Source of the DNA: Clostridia bacterium
GTDB lineage: Bacteria > Bacillota > Clostridia > Oscillospirales > CAG-272
Reading direction: 5' to 3'
DNA length: 6,839 nt
Assembly: GCA_024404435.1 (NCBI GenBank)
Contig: JAKSPW010000073.1
Coordinates: forward strand, 1-6,839
Within the stretch, counting starts at the first letter, position 1. Each line of letters starts with the position of its first letter. Below are positions 1 to 6,697 of this stretch, one piece after another. Below the pieces are notes generated by a model that made no database searches, was not told where the DNA came from, and was given only the letters and a program-made list of their open reading frames with translations. Position numbers and translations under genes: made by a program.

Positions 1-896
1 CAGAATTTCAGCGTCAGCGCAACGACGTAGTCGTCGTCCGCTTCGCCACTGTAAAACGGGGCAAGGTACTGATCCGTTCTGCCCTGACTGTCGACGGTGT
101 CCCACAGAGCGTAGAACCACGTCAGCTGGCACGCGCCGTACATGTCCGTCGGTTTATCCCATGCGACGCGCCGTGCGTTTGCGGCAGCCGCGCGAAGCTC
201 TGCGGCGTCGCGGGGTGAGTCCGCCTTGTCGGCGAGAGCGTCGGCACAGTCGGCGTGCTTCTTTATCCATTCGGAGAAGCCGAGCATGAGTATGCGGCAC
301 GCCTCGTAAAATTCTTTTTTGTTTTTGTCGTCGGTCAGCGAGTCGTAGTGGTCTATCTGCGCGACGACTCCGCCCACGCCGAGCGTGAGGAGCTTTCCGA
401 AGTTCGGTATCGTGTGTCCCTGATATCCGCCCGTCCACCACAGACCGCCGTCCTTTGCGGCACCGTACGCCTCTTCTCCGAGGCGGGCGACTCCGACGGA
501 GTCCATGTGCTCATAGTTCAACGGCTCGAGGCGGGGCCTCAGCTTTTCGACTCTCTCCGGTACGTCGGAGTTGAAATCTATCTGTATGCCCCAGCTGAAA
601 TGCTCTCTCACCGGGCGCATCGGGCGCGGGTATCCGATGAGATAGTCGCGCGGAAGTATGACGGGATCGGTCACCATCCACGATTCGACGATACCTCTTG
701 CAAGGTTTATGACGTACGGATCGTCCGGATACTTCTCAAAGACGTCTTCAAAAGGCGTTTTCCCGTCGTCGGGAAGAAAGGTGAACGTGCCCTCGGATAT
801 CCTGACGTCGTCTTTTCTCGACTCATATCCGGCTCTGAGAGCGGCGCATCTTTCCGAAAAAACGTATTTTTCCCTGATGTCTTTCATTTTTGTCAT
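1..896 (-). CDS. Glycyl radical enzyme (PFL-like superfamily), N-terminal part, cut by window edge
   Basis: This is the first 298 residues of a glycyl radical enzyme of the pyruvate formate-lyase/dehydratase superfamily; the C-terminus runs off the left edge. Hallmarks of the family's N-terminal PFL domain are visible: LPRDYLIGYPRP near residues 81-92, GHTIPNFGKLLTLGV near 160-174 (family pattern GH-hydrophobic-P-x-aromatic-x-K-L), and TDQYLAPFY near 274-282, matching the family's DQYLxPxY. Full-length members are usually about 750-850 residues. The active-site Cys and the C-terminal glycyl loop (RVxGY) lie outside the window, so the reaction cannot be assigned. Such enzymes are cytosolic, oxygen-sensitive and need a radical SAM activase. 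The chosen ATG overlaps the hydrolase stop as ATGA, implying translational coupling; an in-frame ATG at 887 is an alternative. No good Shine-Dalgarno is seen, only a purine-rich tract. Family call fairly firm; substrate unknown. Confidence 0.85.
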   Translation of the reverse strand, partial: MTKMKDIREKYVFSERCAALRAGYESRKDDVRISEGTFTFLPDDGKTPFEDVFEKYPDDPYVINLARGIVESWMVTDPVILPRDYLIGYPRPMRPVREHFSWGIQIDFNSDVPERVEKLRPRLEPLNYEHMDSVGVARLGEEAYGAAKDGGLWWTGGYQGHTIPNFGKLLTLGVGGVVAQIDHYDSLTDDKNKKEFYEACRILMLGFSEWIKKHADCADALADKADSPRDAAELRAAAANARRVAWDKPTDMYGACQLTWFYALWDTVDSQGRTDQYLAPFYSGEADDDYVVALTLKF

Positions 897-1738
897 TTCT
901 TCTTTTTCTTTCCGAGAAGAACGGCCGCGCCGATCACTCCGAGAGCGATGCCGGCAAACTTTGCGACCTTCTTATAGGATATGGGCGTGGAAGCCGGCTG
1001 ATTCTTCACGTTCGAGAAGAGCCACTTCACGTTGTCGGTGTCGGAGTAGACTCTGTCCCAAATGCCGTGGCCTTCGTCTTCAAATTCGGTGTAGCTGATC
1101 ATTCCTCTGCCGTAGGATTTGATCGCCTTGCAGGTCTCACGCGAGCCCTCGACCGGCACGGCGCCGTCGAGCTTGCCGTGGAACGCCCTGATCGGAATCT
1201 CGGCGAGTGCTCTCGCCTGAGAGGGATCGGCACCGCCGCAGAGAGGCATGCCTGCCGCGAAGATGTCGGGATGGCGCATGAGCATATCCCACGTGCCGAA
1301 TCCGCCCATCGAAAGACCGGTGACGTAGATGCGGTCGCGGTCAACGTTGTATTCGAGTACGAGATCCTTGATGATCTCAACGACTGCCTGAAGCTCGCGG
1401 GACTCCGTAACGGTAGCGACGGAATAGTTGCCCTTCGCCCAGGAAGTGTATACCCACTGCTTGTCCTCGGGGCACTGGGGAGCGAAGACGATCGCGTTGC
1501 CGGCGGGGGACTCGGGGTCGTCAAAAATATGCTGGATGCCGACCTGCGCCTGCTTTACGTTATCGGTACCTCTCTCACCCGCACCGTGCAGGAACACGAG
1601 AAGGGGATAGAGAACGCCGCAGTCGTAATCCTTCGGTATGTGGAGCCTGTACGGCATCGTGTAACCGTCGCTCGACACGTGGAGCTCGGTTGAAAAGTCT
1701 CTTTCGGGAATGATTTTCTCTTTTGTTTCGTTTGACAT
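893..1738 (-). CDS. Alpha/beta-hydrolase (esterase/peptidase-like) with hydrophobic C-terminal segment and Lys tail
   Basis: A 281-residue serine hydrolase of the PHB-depolymerase/phospholipase-carboxylesterase type. The oxyanion-hole strand is LVFLHGAGERG (about 47-57). The nucleophile elbow is GLSMGG with Ser143. The likely acid is Asp191 in FHGKLDGAVPV, and the likely base is His224 in EDEGHGIWD. No N-terminal signal peptide is seen. The C-terminus is odd: after a Pro/Ser/Thr linker (about 247-254), a hydrophobic run at about 261-276 is followed by five lysines, resembling a short tail anchor. The start at 1738 is preferred over an in-frame ATG at 1852 because a perfect AAGGAGG lies five bases upstream, and the longer form would extend about 100 bases into dapL. 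It begins 10 bp after dapL and overlaps the downstream radical enzyme gene by 4 bp, so it is probably co-expressed with both. Substrate unknown; a carboxylic ester, acyl or sugar-acetyl ester is most likely from the fold. Confidence 0.88.
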   Translation of the reverse strand: MSNETKEKIIPERDFSTELHVSSDGYTMPYRLHIPKDYDCGVLYPLLVFLHGAGERGTDNVKQAQVGIQHIFDDPESPAGNAIVFAPQCPEDKQWVYTSWAKGNYSVATVTESRELQAVVEIIKDLVLEYNVDRDRIYVTGLSMGGFGTWDMLMRHPDIFAAGMPLCGGADPSQARALAEIPIRAFHGKLDGAVPVEGSRETCKAIKSYGRGMISYTEFEDEGHGIWDRVYSDTDNVKWLFSNVKNQPASTPISYKKVAKFAGIALGVIGAAVLLGKKKKK

Positions 1739-1743
1739 GGCGT

Positions 1744-1750
1744 CCTCCTT
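1744..1750 (-). promoter_or_regulatory. Strong ribosome binding site of the hydrolase gene
   Basis: On the minus strand AAGGAGG sits five bases (ACGCC) before the ATG at 1738. Its first two A bases are also the last two bases of the dapL TAA stop, so a ribosome ending dapL terminates on this site. It fixes the hydrolase start and suggests efficient re-initiation. Confidence 0.85.
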
Positions 1751-2933
1751 AAAGTATCTTATCAAGTCTTTCCACTGCTTCGGCAGTGGCTTCATGCGTT
1801 CCGAATGACGTGAGGCGGAAGAATCCTTCGCCCTGCGCGCCGAAGCCCGCACCGGGAGTTCCGACGACGTTTGCCGTGTTCAGCAGGTAGTCGAAGAATT
1901 CCCACGAGCTCATGCCGCGCGTGCATCTGAGCCAGATGTACGGCGAGTTTTTGCCGCCCGTATAGAAGATGCCCTTGCCCGTGAGGAGGGAAGAGATCAT
2001 CTTCGCGTTTTCCATATAATATTTCACGTTTTCCATGCACTCTGCGTAGCCTTCGGGTGTGAGAGCCGCCTCTGCGGCGCGCTGGATGACGTAGGGAACG
2101 CCGTTGAACTTGGTCGCCTGACGTCTTTCCCACATCGCGGAGAGCTTCAGCCCGGAAGCTTCAAGTTCGGCGGGTACGATCGTGAAACCGCATCTCGTGC
2201 CTGTGAAGCCCGCCGCCTTCGAAAGCGAGCAGATCTCAATGGCGCACTCTCTCGCGCCGTCAAGCTCGTAGATCGAGTGCGGAATGTCGCCGTCCTCGAT
2301 GAACGCCTCATACGCGGAGTCGAAGATGATGAGCGAGCCCGTTCTGACGGCAAAGTCCACCCACTCCGAAAGACCCGCTCTGTCGTAAGCGGCACCCGTC
2401 GGGTTGTTCGGCGAGCAGATGTAGATGACGTGGCCTTCTCCCGTGATGCCGTCGGGCGAGGGAAGGAAACCGTTCTCCTCGCATGCGGGGACGAGAGTCA
2501 CGTTCCTGCCGGACATGACGTTCGAGTCGACGTAAACGGGGTAGACCGGGTCGGGGATCAGTATGCTGTTCGTGCCGAGAATGTCGACGATGTTGCCGAG
2601 GTCGCTCTTCGCGCCGTCGGAAATGAAGACTTCGTTTCGATCGAGCTTCACGCCGAACTCCGTGTAGTGAGACACTACAGCGTCGCGTACGAAATCGTAG
2701 CCGTGTTCCGGCGCGTAGCCGCGGAAGGTCTCGGCGCGTCCCATCTCGTCGGAGGCTTTTTTCATCGCCCCAACGACGCGGCGAGTCAGCGGACGCGTCA
2801 CGTCGCCGATGCCGAGTCTGATGATCTTGGCCTGCGGATTTTCCGTCTGGAAAGCGGAAACTCTGTGCGCTATCTCGGAAAAGAGATAGCTCTGCGCGAT
2901 ATTCTTGAAATTTTCGTTGATCTTTATTTTCAT
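1749..2933 (-). CDS. dapL: LL-diaminopimelate aminotransferase
   Basis: This 394-residue fold-type I PLP aminotransferase converts L-tetrahydrodipicolinate, with glutamate as amino donor, directly to LL-2,6-diaminopimelate, bypassing the acylated DapD/DapC/DapE route. The N-terminus (MKINENF-like, then YLFSEIAHRV) and IRLGIGDVTRPL at about 38-49 are characteristic of DapL. Other family marks are the cofactor-binding SPNNPTG at 174-180, FDSAYEAF at about 204-211, the Schiff-base Lys239 in SLSKAAGFTGTR, and the substrate-carboxylate Arg373 in FRLTSFG. Length fits the roughly 390-410 residues usual for the family. GAGG seven bases upstream supports the start. It lies 30 bp after dapF, which acts on its product, and 10 bp before the hydrolase. 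Enzyme is expected to be cytosolic. DapL is known from Clostridia, spirochaetes, chlamydiae, Bacteroidota, some methanogens and plants. Confidence 0.96.
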   Translation of the reverse strand: MKIKINENFKNIAQSYLFSEIAHRVSAFQTENPQAKIIRLGIGDVTRPLTRRVVGAMKKASDEMGRAETFRGYAPEHGYDFVRDAVVSHYTEFGVKLDRNEVFISDGAKSDLGNIVDILGTNSILIPDPVYPVYVDSNVMSGRNVTLVPACEENGFLPSPDGITGEGHVIYICSPNNPTGAAYDRAGLSEWVDFAVRTGSLIIFDSAYEAFIEDGDIPHSIYELDGARECAIEICSLSKAAGFTGTRCGFTIVPAELEASGLKLSAMWERRQATKFNGVPYVIQRAAEAALTPEGYAECMENVKYYMENAKMISSLLTGKGIFYTGGKNSPYIWLRCTRGMSSWEFFDYLLNTANVVGTPGAGFGAQGEGFFRLTSFGTHEATAEAVERLDKIL

Positions 2934-2941
2934 GGTTTTAC

Positions 2942-2972
2942 CTCAAAACTCAATGCTCAATGCTCAATGCTC
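2942..2972. repeat. Heptamer tandem repeat between dapF and dapL
   Basis: On the plus strand the unit CTCAATG (GAGCATT on the coding strand) occurs three times in perfect tandem at 2949-2969, followed by a partial CTC at 2970-2972. A degenerate unit, CTCAAAA, sits in phase at 2942-2948. The array covers the last codons and the TGA stop of dapF and runs to the GAGG that serves as the dapL ribosome binding site. Because the stop falls within the first unit, gain or loss of copies would change the dapF-dapL spacing but not the DapF protein. Confidence 0.8.
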
Positions 2973-3815
2973 GTACCTGAATACTCCGTCGTAGGAGAAC
3001 GCGGCGGGGCCCTCCATCGTGACCTCGAGGCTTTCGCTGACTGTAATTTTCAAATCTCCTCCGAGCAGATGGATCGTGATCGCCTCTCCGACGGGAGAAT
3101 AACCGTTAAGCACCGAAGCGACCGCAACGGCGCAGGCACCCGTGCCGCAGGCGAAGGTCTCTCCGCTGCCTCGCTCCCAGACTCTCATCTCAAGCTCGGT
3201 GGGCGAGATGCGGCGCACGAATTCCGTGTTGACTCTCTCGGGGAAGATCGCGTGGTTTTCAAAATCGGGACCGATCGCCTCAAGATCGAGACACTTCACG
3301 TCGTCGACGTAGGTGACGGCGTGCGGATTGCCCATCGACACCGCCGTGATGCGATATTCGCGTCCCGCGACGGAGACGGGCTCGTTTATCATTTTCTCTC
3401 CGTCAAAGACGACGGGAACGTCTGCGGGAGCGGTGATCGCGCGTCCCATGTCGACGGCAACGGTCGAAACGGCACCGTCTTTGATATTCAGCTTCAGCGT
3501 CTTGATGCCGCTGAGCGTTTCAAGCGTTATGACTTCCTTTTTCACGACTCCGCGGTCGTACAGATATTTTCCGATGCAGCGGGTGCCGTTTCCGCACATC
3601 TTTCCCTCGCTGCCGTCCGCGTTGAACATTCTCATCCTTGCGTCCGCGACACGCGACGGGCAGATGAGGATGACTCCGTCGCTTCCGACGGAAAAACGTC
3701 TCGGGGACATGATCTTCGCGAGATATTCCGGCTCGTCGACCTCTCCGTCCATACAGTTTATGTACACGTAATCGTTGCCGATACCGTGCATTTTCGTAAA
3801 GGCGATCTCTTTCAT
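2964..3815 (-). CDS. dapF: Diaminopimelate epimerase
   Basis: This 283-residue PLP-independent epimerase interconverts LL- and meso-diaminopimelate, supplying the precursor of lysine and of the peptidoglycan cross-link. The two-cysteine acid/base pair is intact: Cys74 in MCGNGTRC in the first domain and Cys223 in ACGTGACA in the second. The N-terminal FTKMHGIGNDYVYIN and the central MGNPHAV (about 161-167) are standard family signatures. Length is typical (about 270-285). AGGAG five bases before the ATG supports the start. It is the first gene of the minus-strand cluster, with its own near-consensus promoter, and is followed 30 bp later by dapL, the enzyme that makes its substrate. No defect is seen; identification is secure. 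Confidence 0.97.
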   Translation of the reverse strand: MKEIAFTKMHGIGNDYVYINCMDGEVDEPEYLAKIMSPRRFSVGSDGVILICPSRVADARMRMFNADGSEGKMCGNGTRCIGKYLYDRGVVKKEVITLETLSGIKTLKLNIKDGAVSTVAVDMGRAITAPADVPVVFDGEKMINEPVSVAGREYRITAVSMGNPHAVTYVDDVKCLDLEAIGPDFENHAIFPERVNTEFVRRISPTELEMRVWERGSGETFACGTGACAVAVASVLNGYSPVGEAITIHLLGGDLKITVSESLEVTMEGPAAFSYDGVFRYEH

Positions 3816-3848
3816 GGCTTCTCCTGAAAAAATAATTATCTACTATAT

Positions 3849-3877
3849 ATTATCGGTCAAAACCTCGCTTTTGTCAA
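3849..3877 (-). promoter_or_regulatory. Sigma70/SigA-type promoter for the dapF-dapL-hydrolase-radical enzyme cluster
   Basis: On the minus strand a perfect -35 TTGACA (3877-3872) is followed after 17 bases by GATAAT (3854-3849), one mismatch from TATAAT. Transcription would start near 3842, giving a leader of about 27 bases before dapF. That is far too short for a lysine riboswitch, so control would have to act at the promoter. Confidence 0.8.
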
Positions 3878-3968
3878 TACGGAAACGCACAAATTTCACT
3901 TGACGTGCCGAAGCTTTTTCAATTTATCGCTCTGCACGGGCGAGGAGAGGGGAAATCGTCAAAAAATC

Positions 3969-3997
3969 TTTTCAAATCGGCAGTTTTGTGGTATAAT
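3969..3997 (+). promoter_or_regulatory. Sigma70/SigA-type promoter with extended -10 for thiI-pncB-pflX
   Basis: A perfect TATAAT at 3992-3997 is preceded by TGG, making an extended -10 (TGnTATAAT). With a 17-base spacer the -35 is TTTTCA at 3969-3974, a weaker match that the extended -10 may offset. The predicted start near 4004 leaves a leader of roughly 30 bases before the thiI ATG. It is back to back with the dapF promoter, about 90 bases apart between the -35 elements. Confidence 0.75.
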
Positions 3998-4035
3998 TAC
4001 TCTGTAATAGTATGTTTTGAGAAACGGAGCCCCAA

Positions 4036-5244
4036 ATGAGAGAAGTCATTCTTTGTAAATACGGTGAGATCATCCTCAAGGGTGCGAACAAATCGACCTT
4101 TGAGAGCATCCTTCTGAAGGACGTAAAGAGAAGAGCAAAAGCGATCGGAAACTATTCCGTGAGATATATGCAGAGCACGGTGTACGTCGAGCCGCTTGAC
4201 GAGGATGCCGAAGACTCGATCGACGAGATGTTCGAGCAGATCCGCCACGTTTTCGGATTTGCCGGTGTCTGCCGTGCGGCGGCGTGCGAAAAGGACATGG
4301 ACGTCATCGTTCCCCGTGCCGTCGAGTACCTGCGGGACAAGCTCCCCTACGGTGCCGTGATCCGCGCGGAAGCGAAGAGAAGCGACAAGAACTTCCCGCT
4401 GTCCTCTCCCGAGATCGCCGCCGAAGTCGGAGGCGCGATCCTCGAAGCCCGTCCCGATCTGAAGGTCGACCTCAAGAATCCCGAGGTCACGATCCGCATC
4501 GAGATCAGGGACAAGGAAGCCTACATCCACGCGGGACAGGAAAAGGGCGCAGGCGGTATCCCCGCGGGAAGCGCCGGACGCGGACTCCTCCTGCTGTCGG
4601 GAGGCATCGACTCTCCCGTCGCCGGATACATGATGATGAAACGCGGACTCGCCATCGACGCTCTCCATTTCGAGAGCTTCCCGTATACGAGCGAGCTCGC
4701 CCGCGAAAAAGTGCTGACGCTCGCGAAGGAGCTGACGGAGTACTGCGGGCGCATCTGCGTGCACGTCATCTCGCTCACGAAAATTCAGGAAGAGATACGC
4801 GACAAGTGCGAGGAGGATTATTTCACTCTGATACTTCGCCGCTTCATGATGCGCCTTGCGACGATGTGTGCGGAGGAAAACGGATGCCTTGCCATCGTGA
4901 CGGGCGAGAGCCTCGGTCAGGTCGCCTCGCAGACGCTTCCGGCGATCGTCGCGACTGAAGCGGAGGCGGGAGTTCCCGTCTTCCGTCCGTGCATCGGACT
5001 TGACAAGGACGAGATAGTGGTGACGGCAAGGCAGATCGGCACGTTCGACACGTCGATACTGCCGTATGAGGACTGCTGCACGGTCTTCACGCCCCGCCAT
5101 CCGAAGACGCGCCCGGAGATAGCGAAGATCGAGGCGGAGGAAGCAAAGCTCGACCGCGAAGCGCTTATAAAGGACGCATGGGAATCAAGATACAGAGTCG
5201 TAAGATACCAATTTGAAAACGGGGGAGCAAACTATGAACGTTAA
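4036..5244 (+). CDS. thiI: tRNA 4-thiouridine synthase / sulfurtransferase ThiI (rhodanese-less form)
   Basis: ThiI adenylates uridine 8 of tRNA and inserts sulfur to give 4-thiouridine; in many bacteria it also supports thiazole synthesis for thiamine. The 402 residues fit an N-terminal ferredoxin-like domain (KYGEIILKGANK near 8-19), a THUMP domain (about 60-167), and a PP-loop ATP pyrophosphatase with LLLLSGGIDSPVAGYMM starting at 184. GESLGQVASQT at 300 and the conserved cysteine motif PYEDCCTVFTPRHPKTRP (343-360) follow. One of Cys347/348 should match the catalytic E. coli Cys344. The C-terminal rhodanese domain of the roughly 480-residue E. coli enzyme is absent, as in Bacillus and most Bacillota, where a cysteine desulfurase supplies sulfur; no desulfurase gene is in the window. 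GGAG at 4026-4029 supports the start. Its last 11 bases overlap pncB in another frame. Confidence 0.96.
   Translation: MREVILCKYGEIILKGANKSTFESILLKDVKRRAKAIGNYSVRYMQSTVYVEPLDEDAEDSIDEMFEQIRHVFGFAGVCRAAACEKDMDVIVPRAVEYLRDKLPYGAVIRAEAKRSDKNFPLSSPEIAAEVGGAILEARPDLKVDLKNPEVTIRIEIRDKEAYIHAGQEKGAGGIPAGSAGRGLLLLSGGIDSPVAGYMMMKRGLAIDALHFESFPYTSELAREKVLTLAKELTEYCGRICVHVISLTKIQEEIRDKCEEDYFTLILRRFMMRLATMCAEENGCLAIVTGESLGQVASQTLPAIVATEAEAGVPVFRPCIGLDKDEIVVTARQIGTFDTSILPYEDCCTVFTPRHPKTRPEIAKIEAEEAKLDREALIKDAWESRYRVVRYQFENGGANYER
5224..5227 (+). promoter_or_regulatory. Ribosome binding site that decides the pncB start
   Basis: GGAG within a G-rich run lies six bases before the ATG at 5234, inside the 3' end of thiI. 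It favours this ATG over the in-frame ATG at 5213, which has only A-rich sequence before it. The N-terminus starting at 5234 (MNVKDERNLALLCDFYELTM) also looks natural for the family. Confidence 0.75.
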
Positions 5245-6697
5245 GGACGAAAGAAACCTCGCACTGCTCTGCGATTTTTATGAACTGACGATGGGACGCG
5301 GCTACTTTCACTCCGAGGTGAAGGACAAGATCGCGTATTTCGACGTATTCTTCCGTCGCGTTCCGGACGGAGGCGGCTACGCCATCGCCGCGGGACTCGA
5401 GCAGATCGCTGAATATATCAAGGGACTTCATTTCACCGAGAGCGATATAGAATTCCTGCGCGGAAAGAAGATCTTCGACGAAGAATTCCTCGAATATCTG
5501 AAGACCTTCCGCTTCACGGGCGACGTCTGGGCAGTTCCCGAGGGAACCGTCGTCTTCCCGTACGAGCCGATCCTGACCGTACGCGCTCCCGTGATCGAAG
5601 CACAGCTTATCGAAACCTACATTCTTTTGCAGATAAACCATCAGTCTCTTATCGCAACGAAGGCGTCGAGAATGGTCAGAGTCGCCGACGGCAGACCGAT
5701 CTCCGAGTTCGGCTCGCGCCGCGCACACGGCGAGAGTGCCGCAGTCTGCGGAGCGAGAGCCGCATACATCGGCGGCTGCGCGGGAACTGCCTGCGCTCTG
5801 TCCGACAAGCTCTTCGGCGTGCCCGCGGGCGGCACGATGGCACATTCTTGGGTGCAGATGTTCGACACCGAGTACGAGGCGTTCGAGACGTACTGCAAGC
5901 TTTATCCCGAGAATCCGACTCTGCTCGTCGACACTTACAGCGTGTTCGATTCCGGTATCCCGAACGCGATAAAGGCTTTCAAAAACGTGCTCTGGCCCCG
6001 TGGGCTTAAAAAGTGCGCCATCCGTATCGACTCCGGCGACATAACCTATATCACGAAGAAGGCAAGACGCGTTCTCGACGAGGCCGGACTTACCGACTGC
6101 AAGATCGTCATCTCCAACTCGCTCGACGAGTACCTCATCCGCGACCTGCTCTCTCAGGGCGCCCAGATCGACTCGTTCGGAGTAGGCGAGAGACTCATCA
6201 CCGCGCAGAGCTGCGCCGTTTTCGGCGGCGTTTACAAGCTCGCGGCGACGGAGGACAGGAACGGTGTTATCACTCCTAAGATAAAGATCAGCGAAAACAT
6301 CGAAAAGATCACGAATCCCGGATTCAAGAAGGTTTACAGATTCTACTCGAACGAGCAGGGAGGAAAAGCCGAGGCCGACCTCATCTGCCTCTTCGACGAG
6401 ACGATCGACGAGGATGCTCCGATCGAGCTGTTCGATCCGAAATACACCTGGAAGCGCAAGACTCTCACGGATTTCACGGCAAGAGAGCTTCTCGTGCGCG
6501 TTTTCAGGGACGGCGAACTCGTTTACGACTTCCCGCCGCTCGCAGAGGTCAGGGATCACTGTGCCCGCGAGGTCGCGACGATGTGGGACGAGGTCAAGAG
6601 ATTCGAGAATCCGCATAACTACTACGTCGACCTCTCGCAGAAGCTGTGGGACCTCAAGAACGGTATGCTTAACGACCGCACGAAGCGGGAAAAATGA
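5234..6697 (+). CDS. pncB: Nicotinate phosphoribosyltransferase
   Basis: This 487-residue type II phosphoribosyltransferase makes nicotinate mononucleotide from nicotinate and PRPP, coupled to ATP hydrolysis: the entry step of NAD salvage (Preiss-Handler pathway), in the cytosol. Family landmarks in order are CDFYELTMGRGYF (13-25), FRRVPDGGGYAIAAGLEQI (about 40-58), EFGSRRAHG (158-166), AAYIGGCAGT (176-185), and GTMAHSWVQMF (200-210), whose His204 is the candidate for the phosphorylated histidine. LLVDTYSVFDSGIPNAI (about 230-246), IRIDSGDI (263-270) and FGVGERLIT (315-323) follow. Length is typical of the bacterial family. The start is chosen from its ribosome binding site; 5213 would add seven residues. 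It overlaps thiI by 11 bp upstream, and its TGA forms an ATGA with the next gene, so the three are probably cotranscribed and coupled. Identification is secure. Confidence 0.95.
   Translation: MNVKDERNLALLCDFYELTMGRGYFHSEVKDKIAYFDVFFRRVPDGGGYAIAAGLEQIAEYIKGLHFTESDIEFLRGKKIFDEEFLEYLKTFRFTGDVWAVPEGTVVFPYEPILTVRAPVIEAQLIETYILLQINHQSLIATKASRMVRVADGRPISEFGSRRAHGESAAVCGARAAYIGGCAGTACALSDKLFGVPAGGTMAHSWVQMFDTEYEAFETYCKLYPENPTLLVDTYSVFDSGIPNAIKAFKNVLWPRGLKKCAIRIDSGDITYITKKARRVLDEAGLTDCKIVISNSLDEYLIRDLLSQGAQIDSFGVGERLITAQSCAVFGGVYKLAATEDRNGVITPKIKISENIEKITNPGFKKVYRFYSNEQGGKAEADLICLFDETIDEDAPIELFDPKYTWKRKTLTDFTARELLVRVFRDGELVYDFPPLAEVRDHCAREVATMWDEVKRFENPHNYYVDLSQKLWDLKNGMLNDRTKREK

Noticed and set aside
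1739..1852. N-terminal extension of the hydrolase to an ATG at 1852
   Set aside because: It would overlap dapL by about 100 bases, its residues are basic and unlike the family, and a perfect AAGGAGG marks the ATG at 1738.
2277..3827. A 516-codon open frame on the plus strand opposite dapL and dapF
   Set aside because: It is antisense to two genes with intact catalytic motifs, its product resembles no family and is rich in Arg, Asp and Val, as expected from the reverse of G/C-ending codons.
3816..3900. Lysine riboswitch or other structured leader before dapF
   Set aside because: The predicted leader is only about 27 bases, and no room or stem pattern for a lysine riboswitch is seen between the promoter and the start codon.
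3900..3928. Second plus-strand promoter using TTGACG at 3900-3905
   Set aside because: The matching -10 at a 17-base spacing is TTTATC, a poor match, while a perfect extended -10 lies further downstream at 3992-3997.
3926..3946. Possible hairpin (TCGC ... GCGA) in the divergent intergenic region
   Set aside because: The stem is only about four base pairs with a long loop and no following T-run, and a terminator between divergent promoters makes little sense.
5165..6616. A 483-codon open frame on the minus strand opposite pncB
   Set aside because: It lies wholly antisense to a clearly recognised gene, has no recognisable motif and shows shadow-frame composition. The same applies to the minus-strand frame at 3997-5100 opposite thiI and the plus-strand frames at 255-977 and 890-1693.
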